Below are positions 44,584-57,002 of a stretch of DNA of 64,000 nt, one piece after another. The stretch is from Azorinus chamasolen (lineage: Eukaryota > Mollusca > Bivalvia > Cardiida > Solecurtidae). The position numbers were made by a program, and so were the translations under genes. The stretch is from positions 28,464,078 through 28,528,077 of the forward strand of contig OY755252.1 in the NCBI GenBank assembly GCA_963576725.1, read 5' to 3'. Below the pieces are notes generated by a model, which worked only from the letters and a program-made list of their open reading frames with translations, searched no databases and had not been told where the DNA came from. Every line of letters begins with the position of its first letter. The stretch's first letter is position 1.

Positions 44584-45894
44584 GGTGTTTTAGAAACTAT
44601 TATTTTTCTTTACAATTGTTCTAGGCTGAAATTGAGCTTAGGGGAAAAACAGTTGGAATTTCAGGTCAGACCCCGCTTTTTGCATAGGTAATAAATGGCG
44701 AAAGAATCAATCGACCATTAACATTCAAAAGTATTGTATATAAACCTAAGTAGAAACGTTTGTAAACAGAAGAGATCCACAATAAACAGTGAGTGGGAGA
44801 TTTAGGTTGTGGATGTCTTTGTTTTTCTTATTGGGGGATATTGACCCTTTTCAGAAGTCGGATCTACCAATCTGATGCAGCAAATGACACATTACATTAT
44901 ATGCAGAAACGGCCAGTAAATGCGTGTACCGCATACAATGGGTTATCCCTTTCAGAACTAAGCTGTAAGTATGTACATGTATACATGTATATAAGAACTG
45001 TCGTTTGCTGTTTATTATTGGTTTGTTCTTATTATGCTATATGTACTTTTGTTTTTTTGCTAAATTGCTGTCTGCTGACTATTTGCTGTCTGCAACATTT
45101 TCGAAATTATTGTTACATGAGACACTTATCTAATGCAGACATTTGTGTAAAACTACGGGTATCAAAAAGGACAGACCTGATTAAAGAATACTTGACTGTA
45201 CTTGTTTTATGTATACATTTTGTACTTTTATGGTGGAAAAGTATTTCATAATAGGCTTCATTCTAGACCAAGACCATTTTGTTTCTTATGCGTACATGGA
45301 AAGAAGCGGTTTGCATTCTTAGTTGGTGCGCATTATTATATTTATAAAACTGAGTGAATCATGAAATGACATCAAGGATATTTATAAGTAGAGATTTTAT
45401 AATGATATACTTGTACAGAAATGTTAGGTATGGGAAGTGATTGTAAAATCGGGTCTATTCAGTTTCCGTAAGCAAAAAGAGTGGACCCTTATCATACAGT
45501 CCCTATAGAAAAGTCGTTTGATTTGGGTCTACTCTGTATGCAATATGGCACTGCACACGGTATTTACGTTTTTGTTTCGCTCGTATCCGAAGTTGACGCT
45601 TATTTATTAAAGGTGGATACGTTTATGGAAATAATGTCCTTTTTAGGATAGATGTAAAAAGATATTTGGTAAATGAACAAAAAACTTCGTTGCTTGTTTT
45701 TGTTGTTGCTATGTGTTTCTTGTTTTATCTTCATGTTTGTATATATTCGTCTAGGGTCATGTATGTGTGTGAGTGTTGTAGTATCATTGATTTTGTAAGG
45801 TACAAATATTTCATGCTAATCATATATTTTTGTTTCAACAAGTCAAATGTAGTTCTTACAGATAACACAGAACAATATGTTTTCTATATTGACG
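44584..45894 (+). other. 5' region of the LINE
   Basis: No intact gag-like ORF1 was recognised. An open frame of 152 codons (44793-45251), rich in Cys, Tyr and Leu, shows no zinc knuckle, coiled coil or RRM that I can see. A decayed MITE-like hairpin (GAGTGGACCC to GGGTCTACTC) sits at about 45474-45545, so part of this region may be a secondary insertion. The element may be 5'-incomplete. Confidence 0.4.
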
Positions 45895-46620
45895 ATGGCG
45901 GGTAGTCTAAAAATACATTCTTACAATTATCGAGGATTGAACAATTGTAAAAAGAGAAAATATATTTTTAATTTGTTTAAGGATCAAAAAGTTGATATAC
46001 TATGCTTACAAGAAAACACATTTTACGTATGAAAATGAAAAGACAATTTATTCTGAGTGGGACGGAGAATGTGCGTTTAGTCACGGAAAATAGAATGCAA
46101 ATGGAATAGCTATTTTATTTAGAAAAAATCTAGATATCAAAATATTAAATATCAAAAGGGATAGTAATGGACAGTTTATTGCTGTTGAACTTGTTTTCAA
46201 TGATATAATCTTCATATTGATAAATATTTACGCTCCAAATAAGGATGATCCAGGTTTTTTCTCAACCATTTTTAACACTATTGATTCTTTTGATGAAAAG
46301 GACAGATTTATTTTGTGCGGAGATTTTAATCTTGTACTAGATCCTTACAAAGACTATAAAGGCTACAAAACGACAAATAATAACATCAAAATAGAGCAAA
46401 GGTTTTATTGCAGATAAACGACAGGAATTTGATAGATCCATATAGAGAATTACATGGAGATAATACTAAATTTACTTGAAGAAGACTTTCGCCTTTACAA
46501 CAAGGTAGACTTGATTTCTTTTTAATTACCGATAATTTGGAATAAGTATTTGAGAAAATGTGATGTTGATGCCAGCTATAAATCTGACCATTCTGTTATA
46601 TGGCTAGAAATGTGTTTTTC
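45895..46620 (+). pseudogene. LINE endonuclease (APE/EEP) domain
   Basis: From ATG 45895 the frame reads MAGSLKIHSYNYRGLNN and DILCLQENTF, the usual N-terminal EEP motifs with the catalytic Gln-Glu. A frameshift and a TAG follow near 46030-46110. The frame resumes with INIYAPN and CGDFNLVLD (GDFN near 46318) and, after another shift, GRLDFFLITDNL and YKSDHSVI (catalytic SDH). The order matches AP-endonuclease domains that nick target DNA for LINE priming. It cannot be translated as one protein. Confidence 0.75.
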
Positions 46621-48250
46621 ACATATTGCTCATGGTGAAGGACTGTGGAAGTTTAATAATTCTTTGTTAAATGATATTGATTATGTTAACTGTATAAATA
46701 AGAAAATAGATGATATTATTCTACAATATTGTTCACCAGTATATGAACTGGATAGTGTACTTATGATGAAGATATCTGATATACATTTTGTTATTAATTA
46801 TCAGTTATTTATTGAAACTCTGTTAATGGAAATACGAGGTAAATCAATATCTTACTCAAGTTATAGAGCGAAAGAAAATAAAAATACAGAAGACAGTTTA
46901 CGAAATGAAATTGCAAAATTTGAGTCGTGTTTGACGGAGGAAAATGAGGAAAAGTTACTTTTGTTTCAAAATAAACTTGCAAAGATTAGAAATGAAAAAC
47001 TTAAAGGAGCTTTTGTTAGATCCAGATCTAAATAGATAGACGATGGTGAAAAGGCCACAATCTACTTTTGTAATTTAGAAAAATATAATTCAATGTGTAA
47101 AAACATAAATCTTATTGAAAAAGATGGGTCATTAATCTTTGATCAAAAAGAAATATTACATGAAACAAGTATTTTTCATGAGAGCCTGTATAATGAACAA
47201 AATATACAAAAAGAGATTGATTTGGAAAGAGAATTAGATGGTTGTCAATTTAATAAGTTAAATATGGATCAAAAGAACAGCTTGGAAGGTTTGCTTACTT
47301 TCGAATAAGTCGCAAATACATTAAAACATATGAAGAATGACAAGTCCTGGAAACGACGGTTTTACATCAATTTTTTTAAAGTGTTTTGGAACAAAATTGG
47401 TCCATTTTGTTGTAAGAGCTTTAAATTGTGCTTTTTTTAACTAATACATGTTCAAGAAATATTAAATTAGGTACAATTACATGTATTCCAAAAGAAAACA
47501 AACCAAAACAATTCTTGAAAAATTGGAGACCGATAACATTGTTTAATGTTTTATACAAACTAGCTTCCGGTAGTACTGCCAATAGGCTGAAAATGTCTTA
47601 AACACTTTAGTGTCTCGAGATCAAACTGGATTTGTCAAAGGCAGATACATCGGTGAAAAGACTAGGCTTGTGTATGATATTATGAAATATTGTGATAACA
47701 ATAATACTCCAGGCTTATTAATGCTAATTGACTTTGAGAAGGCTTTTGATTCATTGTCTTTTCAATTCATTGAGAAAACACTCGCCTTTTTCGGTTTTGG
47801 TGATATGTTTAAAAAGTGGATTAATTTGTTTTTACACCACAGAGATGTCTGTGTACAAATAAATGTTTTTATCAAATTTCCTCAATGTAAAAAGAGGCTG
47901 TAGACAAGGGGATCCTATTCGCCGTATATATTTATCCTATGTGCTGAAATTTTATCCATAAAAATAAAACATTGCAAAGATATAAAAGGAATTAAGATCA
48001 AGGATAACGAATATTTAATATCACAATTTGCAGATGACACTTCATTACTACTAGATGGATCTGAAAACACAATAAAAAGCGTTCTAAAAAAATTTGCATT
48101 GATATCGGGATTGAAAGTGAATTTCGTAATATGGTTAGGTCCGCTAAAATATACTACAAAATCAATCAAAACTCAATGGAAACTGACTTGGGGAAAAACT
48201 ATATTCACATTACTGGGAATAATTTTCGATGTAAATTTGAAAAAACATTT
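46621..48250 (+). pseudogene. LINE reverse transcriptase domain
   Basis: A Lys-rich linker (46621-47310) is followed by motifs in several frames: NWRPITL (about 47521), DQTGFVKGRYIGE (47615), DFEKAFDS (RT motif A, about 47730), a broken RQGDP block (about 47900) and QFADDTSLLLDG (motif C with the Asp-Asp pair, about 48025), then GLKVN. Sequence and spacing fit L1-clade reverse transcriptases. Stops and frameshifts interrupt it at several points. Confidence 0.75.
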
Positions 48251-49470
48251 GCAGTTTAAATCTTGAAAATAAGATATTAAAGGTACAAAAATGCATTTCT
48301 TATTGGAAACGAAGAAAACTAACACCAAAAGGAAGAATAACGGTTGTAAAATCATCGCTATTGCCGATGTTCACTCATCTATTGACAAGTTTGCCAACGC
48401 CGAAATCGGATTTTATTGAAAATCTTGAAAAGAAGTTTTTGGATTTTATATGGGATGGAAAAGCAAAAATTAAAGGAAGTGTTTCAATTAAAGACTACAC
48501 AGAAGGGGGTCTAAAGATAACTGATACAAATAGCTATATAGGTAGTCTGAAAATTACGTGGTTAAAAAACTTCATTATACATAATAATGGCAAATGTTAC
48601 AAGTTATTAGGAAGCCTGATTGATATGAATAAACTCTTAAACACAAGGAAATTGTTCTGTGAACTAATTTTAAAAAAGAAAAAAAATGAATTTTGGATTG
48701 ATGTATTAAAAGCATATATACTATATATAAAAAAAGTTTCGTTTCGATGATCTTACTGACCTTTACAATATGCCAATACTTTATAATTTTCTTATTGGTA
48801 AGAAACCAATATTGTTTTCAGCACTGTATGATAGAGGTATTAGATATGTAAAAATTATTATAGACAATGAAGGAAAGTTCGTAAGTTTAACACACTTAGA
48901 ACATATTACTGGAAGAAAAATGAATTTTCTTGATTATAATAGCTTGAAGAATGTTATCAAATATTTTATTGATAATTACGGTTTCACTATAAAAGAAGAT
49001 CATGGTTCTATTGTTGGCTTTCCAACTGTAAATTGTTACATGTATCCAATATTAACAAGAAAGGATATGAATAAGTTTGTATATAACACTCTATCTAAAT
49101 ATGATGAGGTTCCTACTAGTAAAATAAAGTGGACATCCATGTTTGAAAATAGAGATATAAACTGGAAATTTGTATACAGCTATGTGTTTAATTGTACAAG
49201 AGATACGTCTATCCAATGGCTACAAACGAGAATAATGCATAGAAAATTACCAACAAATTCATTGCTATTTCAAATGCAAATAGTAGAAAACAATTTATGT
49301 ATTTTTTGCGGATCTAAAGAAGAAACCATAGTTCACCTATTTTGGGAATGTTGTGAAGTCAAACCGGTGTTAAATTTCATTTCAAATAAAGTGTTGCAAT
49401 ATGATCATGAGATAAAATTTGACAGCATGAGTATATTGCTGGGATCATGTAAAAAGACCTCAAATTAGAT
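48251..49470 (+). pseudogene. LINE C-terminal region with Cys/His knuckle
   Basis: Two open frames, 48361-48750 (FLDFIWDGKAKIK, YTEGGLKITD) and 48770-49468, follow the RT. The second contains CIFCGSKEET then HLFWEC, a CxxC...H...C arrangement typical of the end of L1/Tx1 ORF2 proteins. The frame ends near 49468 and a 3' UTR of about 390 bases leads to the A-rich tail. Confidence 0.65.
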
Positions 49471-51256
49471 GTTTATTTTTTGAAGTATAAAGATATATTT
49501 ACCTGTGCAAAATAAAAAAGGTTAAGCCTTCTAATGAAGGAATTAAAAATGATTTACGGCTGTCATGGGAAATATATGAATCGTCAAATATTAAAAATGA
49601 AGAAAGGAATCTTTGGACATTTGTAAGATATTTTATTCCTGACTGCATTTCGACATAATATGTGAGGTAAAAATTATTGAAACATATATGTGCCAAAATA
49701 ATAGGTACATATGTATTAAATTGTATATATACATTGTGAAATAGGTTGAGTATATGTATTTGAATGTTTGTATATGTATGTATTGAATGTATGTTTATAC
49801 ATGTCAGATATTGTAATATGAGTAAATAAAAAAAGATAAAAATAAAATAAAAAAAAAGCGCGTGGTGGTTTGTTCAACTTTCCAAAACACTATAGACTAA
49901 GTTTGACGATCTCTGAAATAAGTTTGAATCGAAATGAGACCATCATGATCCAAACTATTTGTTAACGATCTTCAGCATGGTACAGATATACTAAATATAT
50001 ATACACTAGGTCTCATAACTAATAACTGAGTATATATGAGAGTTTGTAGTTGCAAAAACAATATTCCATTCTGGACAACACTTCATCCAAATTCACCATA
50101 CATATCCAGTTCTTAACCCTTTCCCTGCCAGTGCCGGATCTGCGATTACCTATGCAAACAGTTTCGATCCAGATAAGATGCAGAGTAATGGATTTTAACA
50201 TGCGTTTAACAAATCGTATTCACTGACAGTGTTTGAAAGTTCAAAGTATGCGTAAGCGTTCCTTTTCATTCGCAAGGAGCGTGTAGTATAGTTGTAGAAC
50301 TAGAATTCCATTGACAAACAGGCAGATTGAGTATAAATATGGAATTGTCCATTTCCATATAATCCATTCAATATGAAAGCGTATGGTATACGAGGTTGTA
50401 AATAACAAACATCCCTGAACCGGTCAGAGGGTCGCATTTGCTTGCATATGAAGGTACACTCATTTCCCCTATTCAACGGGTTATATACAAATCTTGAAGC
50501 GTAAATGGGTTAAGCCTCACTGCCAATCACTTGCATCTGGCATAGTAAACTTTTAACTAGATACCTGACAGATATTTCTTTGCGAATGAGTAGACTCTGA
50601 TCAGATTTTCAATGAGTAGACACAGATAGGATTTGTTTGTTAAAGGGCTGCTCAGTTTGCTGATGTTAAGAAATTATTTAATCACAAACCTCGAAATATG
50701 GAATCTATGTGCATGCGAATGTCACAAGTTACTGAAGAGGCAAAGGGATGAACTTAAGTTGTAAGTTACGTTTATTCTGCAAATTGTTTTTCTTGTGACA
50801 TGCTCATTGATTATTGATGAAATATCTTTAAACATACTGAATAATACTTAACGTTAATGAAATAATAAGACTTTTTTTAAATTGAGTGTTGACATAAATG
50901 ATGCCAGTGAACTTTAACCTTTCTGTCCTACTGACGCTTTTTTGCGCCTCTATAAAACTACAACATTTGCTCTATTTATCACATTAGTTTCAAAACTATA
51001 CAAATCTGAAATTCTCCTTTTCTATAATAAATACTCTTTTTCGGTAGATTAATTCAAAGCGGTTTGTTCTAAAAATAGTTTAAGAAGGCATGGGTAAATG
51101 GAAGAACAGGTTTTTAGCATAGCCATAGAGGGGATTCTAAGTCATAGAACTGCATAATGGAAATGTTTCTCATTTCTAAATTCTCTAATACAACACAATA
51201 TTTATGAACTGTTTAATACTGTTTGATAAGTTATGTTTATAATGAGTGATTTGATT

Positions 51257-51474
51257 TGCACATACTCCGGTTTAACCCCCCCCCCCAGTGACTTTTGTCA
51301 CTGACTGTTCCAAGGCGGTACTTCCATACTCCCCCAATTGTATGTTTGTTTTGTCTTTGTGCGCCTCTTGATATTTTTATAGTTGTGTATATTATCTATT
51401 TCCTTGTGTTGCTGTTCGGGCGGCTGTTTGTTCTGTATGTGGTATTTCCTGCATGACTCATTTTTGTACTTTTA
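51257..51474 (+). mobile_element. Solo Penelope-like 3' tail, unit 2
   Basis: Counterpart of 6113-6336 in the second unit. Confidence 0.65.
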
Positions 51475-51795
51475 TTCTATCCTGCTTGTGGTCAGCTCAA
51501 CAAATGCCAAATTGGCCGTTGAGTGTATTTTAATGCATATGACTTAACATGAAGATTGGACTAATTTCCATTATATTGATAAAGGGATTTTAAAAAGTCT
51601 TCTTAAAAGCCGTTGGTAAGATTTTTATGTAATTGTGTATGAATAATCCGTGAACATGTGTCCAAAGTGCTTAAAGTATTATATTTCCTCAAGAAAAGAA
51701 AGACTGTGGGGTGTAATTTATCTTCTATATTTTAAACAATAATTTGACATACATAAATGTCTATACTTATGAAACACTTAAGTCTCATGTATTAG

Positions 51796-51836
51796 TAGTA
51801 GTAAAGGTAGTAGTAGTAGTAGTAGTAGTAGTAGTA
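51796..51836. repeat. (TAG)n microsatellite
   Basis: Expanded in unit 2 compared with 6645-6676 in unit 1. Confidence 0.85.
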
Positions 51837-52111
51837 AATAGCAGATTTTGTCCTGGCTGAATTTTCAAAACAAGAAGAAGGAGTAACGTGTCAGAATTGT
51901 GCAGTTTTAATTGTTGCAGTAGTTGTTTTAATAGAAGTAGCTTAAATAGTAATGAGAATACTACTAAGTGTAGCTGTAGTAATCATCCCTGGATATGTTG
52001 GACTAAACTGTTTCCCTGTTTCCAATACAAATAATGAGGAGATAGCAGTAATCCGATAACATATAAATGACCTTAACGATAACAATCCAAAATATTGGAA
52101 ACATTTCATAC

Positions 52112-52178
52112 TGCCAGGGTCACCATGGATGCTCGCAAACAGCAGGACCAGAACAAGCATTGTCACACCGAACCTCAT
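52112..52178 (-). CDS. Signal-peptide exon of the putative secreted peptide gene, copy 2
   Basis: ATG at 52178 encodes the same signal sequence as copy 1 and then DPG. The exon is three bases shorter than copy 1 but again ends in phase 1 at donor GTATGAAATG. The non-coding exon part runs up to 52202, after TTTCAG. The Penelope-like element at 52822 lies upstream of the promoter, and the LINE at 44584-49857 sits in the intron between this exon and the 44454 exon. Confidence 0.6.
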
Positions 52179-52275
52179 GATTGTTTTCAGTTGTTGTAGA
52201 AGCTGAAACGACAATAAAAACAGTTTGTCGATATATTACAAAATATATAACATAATATTTAGATACATATATTAC

Positions 52276-52440
52276 CTTTAAACAACAAATATAAAACCCA
52301 GATATGCCACAAAAAATATGATTTACAGTGTGAAGCATAAGAATAAGTCGGATTTAACCATTTTGTAGGGAAACTGTTCAAAGTAATCGTGCACAGCAAC
52401 ATTGGTATGGAAGCAAAATGGAATAGATCTATAACAAGAG
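52276..52440 (-). other. Putative 5' UTR exon, secreted-peptide gene copy 2
   Basis: The donor at 52275 matches copy 1 (AAAG|GTAATATATG) and the following intron (52203-52275) is again 73 bases. The frame that is open into the signal exon in copy 1 is shifted here, which is why the exon is taken as untranslated. The 5' edge is approximate. Confidence 0.4.
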
Positions 52441-52466
52441 CATAATTGTGTTTCATTTACGTAAAC

Positions 52467-52476
52467 AATATATAAA
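52467..52476 (-). promoter_or_regulatory. TATA-like core promoter, secreted-peptide gene copy 2
   Basis: TTTATATATT on the minus strand, identical to the sites at 7307 and 29183, with a conserved TTTACGTAAATG just downstream. The MITE at 52484-52715 abuts it. Confidence 0.45.
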
Positions 52477-52483
52477 TATGTGC

Positions 52484-52715
52484 TTAACCCTTTACTCTAT
52501 AAATATGCCTTTCTACGTATTTGCAAACAGAGTAGACCCAAATCAGGAGCCGTCTGATCAGGGTCTACTCTGATCACCTATAATATAATATAGATATCTA
52601 GTTTGTGCCAAGGCCAAAACTTCCTGTGTCCATGTGCTATTATAACATATTTATCTAATCAATATTCATGGCGTCAGTATATCGTACATAAATATTCATG
52701 GAGGACGGGGTTTAA
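52484..52715. mobile_element. TTAA MITE beside the promoter, unit 2
   Basis: TTAACCCTTTACTC at the left, GGAGGACGGGGTTTAA at the right. Part of the palindrome is deleted (only one GGAGCCGTCTGATCAG arm remains). Confidence 0.7.
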
Positions 52716-52824
52716 TTCCGGGTTTGAGGAATTATAGACTTGCCCAAACAATGGACGGCTAACTTGTAAGAACTTCTTTGTAACCGTGTTAAAGGTGTAT
52801 TAATACACAATTCATGATTTTAAA

Positions 52825-53286
52825 GATCCTCTCATAGGAACGGCTAGTTTGATACAAAGCTTTACTCTACATGTTCTCAGACCGCACATTGACAAATTAG
52901 CTGAATTTATTATTCCTTTTATTAATAAAGGTATTGATTTTATTGACCTCCAAAGTATTTTTAGAGACAAAAATGTAATTGACACTATTCCTAAATACTC
53001 TAAAAATACAGAACCACCTATCATCTGCTACAAATATAACAAACCCTTCAGAAATACAATTTTCAACTATAATAAAATTGTGGCCGACCTTAATATTAAT
53101 GATTATATTCCTGATAATTGAGATTGCGCCACCTCAAAATTTTGCTATTCTCCGGCTGGTCATGTGATAACTGGTAATTTTGAGATAATTAAAGATAAAC
53201 GTCTACGATCTCTTTTGAATAAAGGTCCCAAATATAGAATATCATCCTTGATAGATTTTAAATGGAAAAGTAGTAAAGTCAAGCAG
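52825..53286 (+). pseudogene. Penelope-like RT, N-terminal block
   Basis: The frame is open from DPLIGTASLIQSF through NDYIPDN (stop at about 53119), and after a frame change continues CYSPAGHVITGNFEI and RSLLNKGPKYRI to FKWKSSKV. It is then cut by unrelated sequence at about 53287. No ATG begins the frame, consistent with 5' truncation. Confidence 0.6.
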
Positions 53287-54080
53287 GCAAGGCCACATAC
53301 AAGACGCATCCACCACCAAAACACCGATAGACAGCATGACACACACACACAACCACACACCCAAACGCACACTCACACACGAAATGAACACAGAAAACAC
53401 CAAAAGACACACAAGAACCAGAGACAAACGTTCCACACATGAACAAAATCACAAGCGCAAAGACGCAAGGCAAACACAAGAAAGGGTGACAAAGAGAGAA
53501 CCGCCTTGGCACGGTCAGTAGTAAAAACACCACTGGGGGTTTAAACCGGTTTACGGACGTCCTAACCTCACACTTCTCTCAAAGTCACCCTAGCTTTACA
53601 AATAGTGTAAATAAAGGTATCCCCGCTGGACTTACCCACAACATAGACGACGGTGAACACAAGACAACATGTAAAACATAGCATAATAACTGTGACAATC
53701 CGTCAAATATGTACTCAATGACTTTGCTGAAGTCAGAGCACCTGCAGGTAAGCCGTTAAGGGCACGACAGGGAAAAAGTAATACATGAGTCTGGTAAGCT
53801 CATCCTGTATCAAAGTTTAAGAGTATACCATCATAGAGTACTACCCTCGGCCTGTCATCGCGCAAGCAAAGAAGGAAGCGTAGCTACCGACTGTAAAAGG
53901 GTCGATAACCAAACATGCAGTGCGTTGCAATATAATAGGATCATAACCTTTCTTTTTAAATGTTTTAATGCGTTTTATAAACAAATCATGAAAATGGATA
54001 TGACCCCGAATTTTCCTAAGTTTGTAGATAACATCCCCATAAAATTCTGGTTGAGAAATTAACTCTTGTCGAGTTCAGAT
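53287..54080 (-). mobile_element. Segment inserted in the RT, with a related retroelement tail
   Basis: Between the RT residues KVKQA and KWCRREH lie about 790 bases of non-RT sequence. It starts with a CA-rich tract (53338-53380) and contains, on the minus strand, a tail-like motif (accgccttggcacggtcagt at about 53498-53517) also found in the Penelope-like tails at 6113, 51257 and 55800. No coding capacity was recognised. The first part is copied at 59725-59837. Confidence 0.5.
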
Positions 54081-55380
54081 TGCGGAGGCTTTACAAAATT
54101 TAGTATTAAATGGTGTCGAAGAGAACATGTTGAGTCCAATGCTCTTTCTTGTTGGAAAAAACTAATTTTTGATATAATTGATAAACGCATTTCCTTTTAC
54201 AGCTCTTATAAACACCTTCTTCCACCTAAACCTAGAACTTCTTTTAGATATCTTAAAAAGGGTTTACAGGATTTCCATTCAAAATACGTTTTTGTTCCTG
54301 CTGATAAGGCATCGAATAATGTGATTATTATTTGACGATTACATTATATCGATGTCTTGAAGCAGGAAATTATTAATACCAAGTCATACATTTCAGTTAC
54401 CACTGACGAAAAGACCATCATTTCAGACCATGTCAAAAAGTGTGAACAATTTGGAACCGATATTAAAATTACACAACATAAACTTCCTACAATGTATTGG
54501 TTACCAAAACTACATAAAAACCATATAAAGCGCGTTTCATTGCAAATTCTATTTCATGTACAACTACTAAATTGTCTATACATTTGACTTTTTGTTCAAG
54601 GAAGAGGAAATGAACATGTAAAATTCTACTGTGATAAGACTTATGAAAATTCTGGAATAAATCTCTTCTGGTCTATTAAGAACTCTTCAGAAGTCTTAAA
54701 CAAACTTAAGAACAAAAGGTATCTTGCATCCACTGTAAGCACGTACGATTTCTCTACTCTGTACACAACTCTTCCTCATATTTTAATTAAGGATAAGCTT
54801 ACTAACTTAATCCAGAAAGTATTTGCCCGGGAAAAAACATCATTCTTGGCATGTAATGCTGAAAAAGCTTTCTTTACTGACGAGCAAATGAAATATTACA
54901 CCAATTGGACTTGCTCAGAAGTTTGCGAAGCACTAACCTTTCTTTTGGATAACATATTTGTACGTTATGGGAATGCTATATACCGTCAGGTAATTGGTAT
55001 TCCTATTGGTACGAATTGTGCACCACTTGTCGCAGATTTGTTTTTGTACTGCTATGAGAGAGATTTCATGTTGCGTTTGAATCCTCAATCACAAGAAGAT
55101 GTTATAAAAGCCTTCAATGAAACTTGTCGATATTTGGATGATATTTTTAACTTAAATAACCCTTTCTTTGATGCTCTGATTTCTACAATTTATCCTAAAG
55201 AACTCAAATTGAACAAAGCTAACCCGTCCGACAATTATGCAGCGTTTTTTATCTAGACCTTAAATTAATAATGGAATGATTTCTTCTAAAATATATGACA
55301 AAAGAGATGATTTTGATTTTAATATTGTAAATTTTCCTCATCTTGACGGGGATGTTCCCCGTGCTCCATCTTACGGGCTA
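54081..55380 (+). pseudogene. Penelope-like RT, catalytic core
   Basis: KWCRREHVESNAL, RISFYSSYKHLLPPKP, FVPADKASNN, then a stop where Trp is expected (54336), LPTMYWLPKLHKN, a frameshift near 54530, STYDFSTLYTTLP (motif A), IGIPIGTNCAPLVADLF (motif B, about 55000), RYLDDIF (motif C, about 55130) and, after another break at 55253, YDKRDDFDFNIVNFP. The catalytic Asp pair remains but the gene is broken. At 55380 it is interrupted by a copy of the element's own 3' end. Confidence 0.65.
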
Positions 55381-56012
55381 CAATTCATTAAAAAGGGATA
55401 TGATCCTGTATTTTACAACATACTGCATGTTTGGTTGTGAACCCTTTTACAGTTGGCAATCACGCTGGCCTCTTTGCATGTACGCCGACAAGAAAGGTTT
55501 AGTACTCTATGAAGGCGACCTCTTAAATCCAGAAATGGAAGGAGAACGTCGGATATCTGTACTATTTCATTTTTGTCGTACCCTTTATTACTTTTCTACA
55601 GTTACTCTGTTTGCAGCTCAATCATTGAGTACACTAGCGATAGGTGGATACAGTATGTTCAATTAAATGTTTTTTTGTTATACATGCACTTTACCACTGT
55701 ATTTGCTGTCGCGGTTGTTGTAGATTAGTCGGAGAGGGGATACGTTTATTTACACTGTTTGTCTTTTAGGATGGGGATGGAATAAGGGTGAGGTTGGGCG
55801 CCCATAAACCGGTTTAAACCCCCGGTGACTTTTGTCACTGACCGTTCCAAGGCGGTACTTCCATCTTCCTCCTATTGTATGTTTGTTTTGTCTTTGTGCG
55901 TCTCTTGTTGTTTTTTCTACCCATGTACATTTGCTGTTTCCTTGTGATGCTGTTCGGGCGAGTGTTTGTTCTGTATGTGGTATTTTCTGCATGACTCATT
56001 TTTGTACTTTTA
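55381..56012 (+). repeat. 5'-truncated self-insertion of the Penelope-like 3' end
   Basis: These 632 bases match 56311-56942 almost exactly, from the RT residues QFIKKGY to the terminal TTTTTGTACTTTTA. They sit between codons for SYG and YISQLI of the host RT. This is what a truncated copy inserting into its own parent type would give; a short TAT/TATA repeat at the right junction may be the target duplication. Confidence 0.7.
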
Positions 56013-56457
56013 TATATCTCAACTTATTCGTTTTGCTAGAGCTTGTTCATCTATTGACGATTTTAACAGTCGAAATCTCATTTTAACTGAAAAACAGCTT
56101 AAGCAAGGATATAGATACCATAAACTAAGAAAAACTTTCTCTAAATTTTACTATCGACATCTCTCGCTTATTGGCAAGTACCAATGTAATCTCAAGGTGC
56201 TTCTGCGACACGGTATTTCACATCCGGAATTTTATGGTGATGTGATTTACAAACTTCGTAAAATTATTGGACATACCCATTTTCTCACTTTGTTCATCAA
56301 ATGTGTTAAACAATTCATTAAAAAGGGATATGATCCTGTAGTACTACAACATACTGCATGTTTGGTTGTGAACCCTTTTACAGTTGGCAATCACGCTGGC
56401 CTCTTTGCATGTACGCCGACAAGAAAGGTTAAGTACTCTATGAAGGCGACCTCTTAA
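56013..56457 (+). pseudogene. Penelope-like RT, C-terminal block
   Basis: The frame resumes YISQLIRFARACSSIDDFN, GYRYHKLRKTFSKFY, HPEFYGDVIYKLRKIIG, HTACLVVNPF, and ends at TAA 56455-56457. It completes the RT interrupted at 55380. The 3' UTR follows to 56942. Confidence 0.6.
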
Positions 56458-57002
56458 ATCCAGAAATGGAAGGAGAACGTCGGATATCTGTACTATTTCA
56501 TTTTTTTCGTACCCTTTATCACTTTTCTACAGTTACTCTGTTTGCAGCTCAATCATTGAGTACACTAGCGATAGGTGGATACAGTATGTTCAATTAAATG
56601 TGTTTTCGTTATACATGCACTTTACCATTGTATTTGCCGTCGCGGTTGTTGTAGATTAGTCGGAGAGGGGATACGTTTATTTACACTGTTTGTCTTTTAG
56701 GGTGGGGATGGAATAAGTGTGAGGTTGGGCGCCCATAAACCGGTTTAACCCCCCCAGTGACTTTGTCAATGACCATTCCAAGGCGGTACTTCCATCTTCC
56801 TCCTATTGTATGTTTGTTTTGTCTTTGTGCGTCTCGTGTTGTTTTTTCTAGTTATGTACATTTGCTGTTTCCTTGTGTTGCTGTTCGGGCGACTGTTTGT
56901 TCTGTATGTGGTGTTTCCTGCATGACTAATTTTTGTACTTTTAGTGAAAAGGTTTCGAAACATAAGTGCATTCGCTTCTGCACGTACATTACTATGACGT
57001 TG

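Larger units (their letters stand above)
44584..49857 (+). mobile_element. L1/Tx1-like LINE insertion, degenerate
   Basis: Unit 1 (3254-3270) gives the empty site. In unit 2 the same sequence is split: CGCGTGGTGTTTT lies left (44570-44583) and CGCGTGGTGGTTT right (from 49859), a target-site duplication of about 12-13 bases with one or two mismatches. The element ends in an A-rich tail (49827-49857). Internal order is a 5' region without a recognised first ORF, an APE-type endonuclease, a reverse transcriptase and a C-terminal zinc-knuckle-like region. Frameshifts and stops make it non-autonomous. The layout is that of L1/Tx1-type elements. Confidence 0.8.

Noticed and set aside
44793..45251. 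152-codon frame as LINE ORF1
   Set aside because: No zinc knuckle, RRM or coiled coil recognised and the composition is unlike gag; kept only as 5' region of the LINE.
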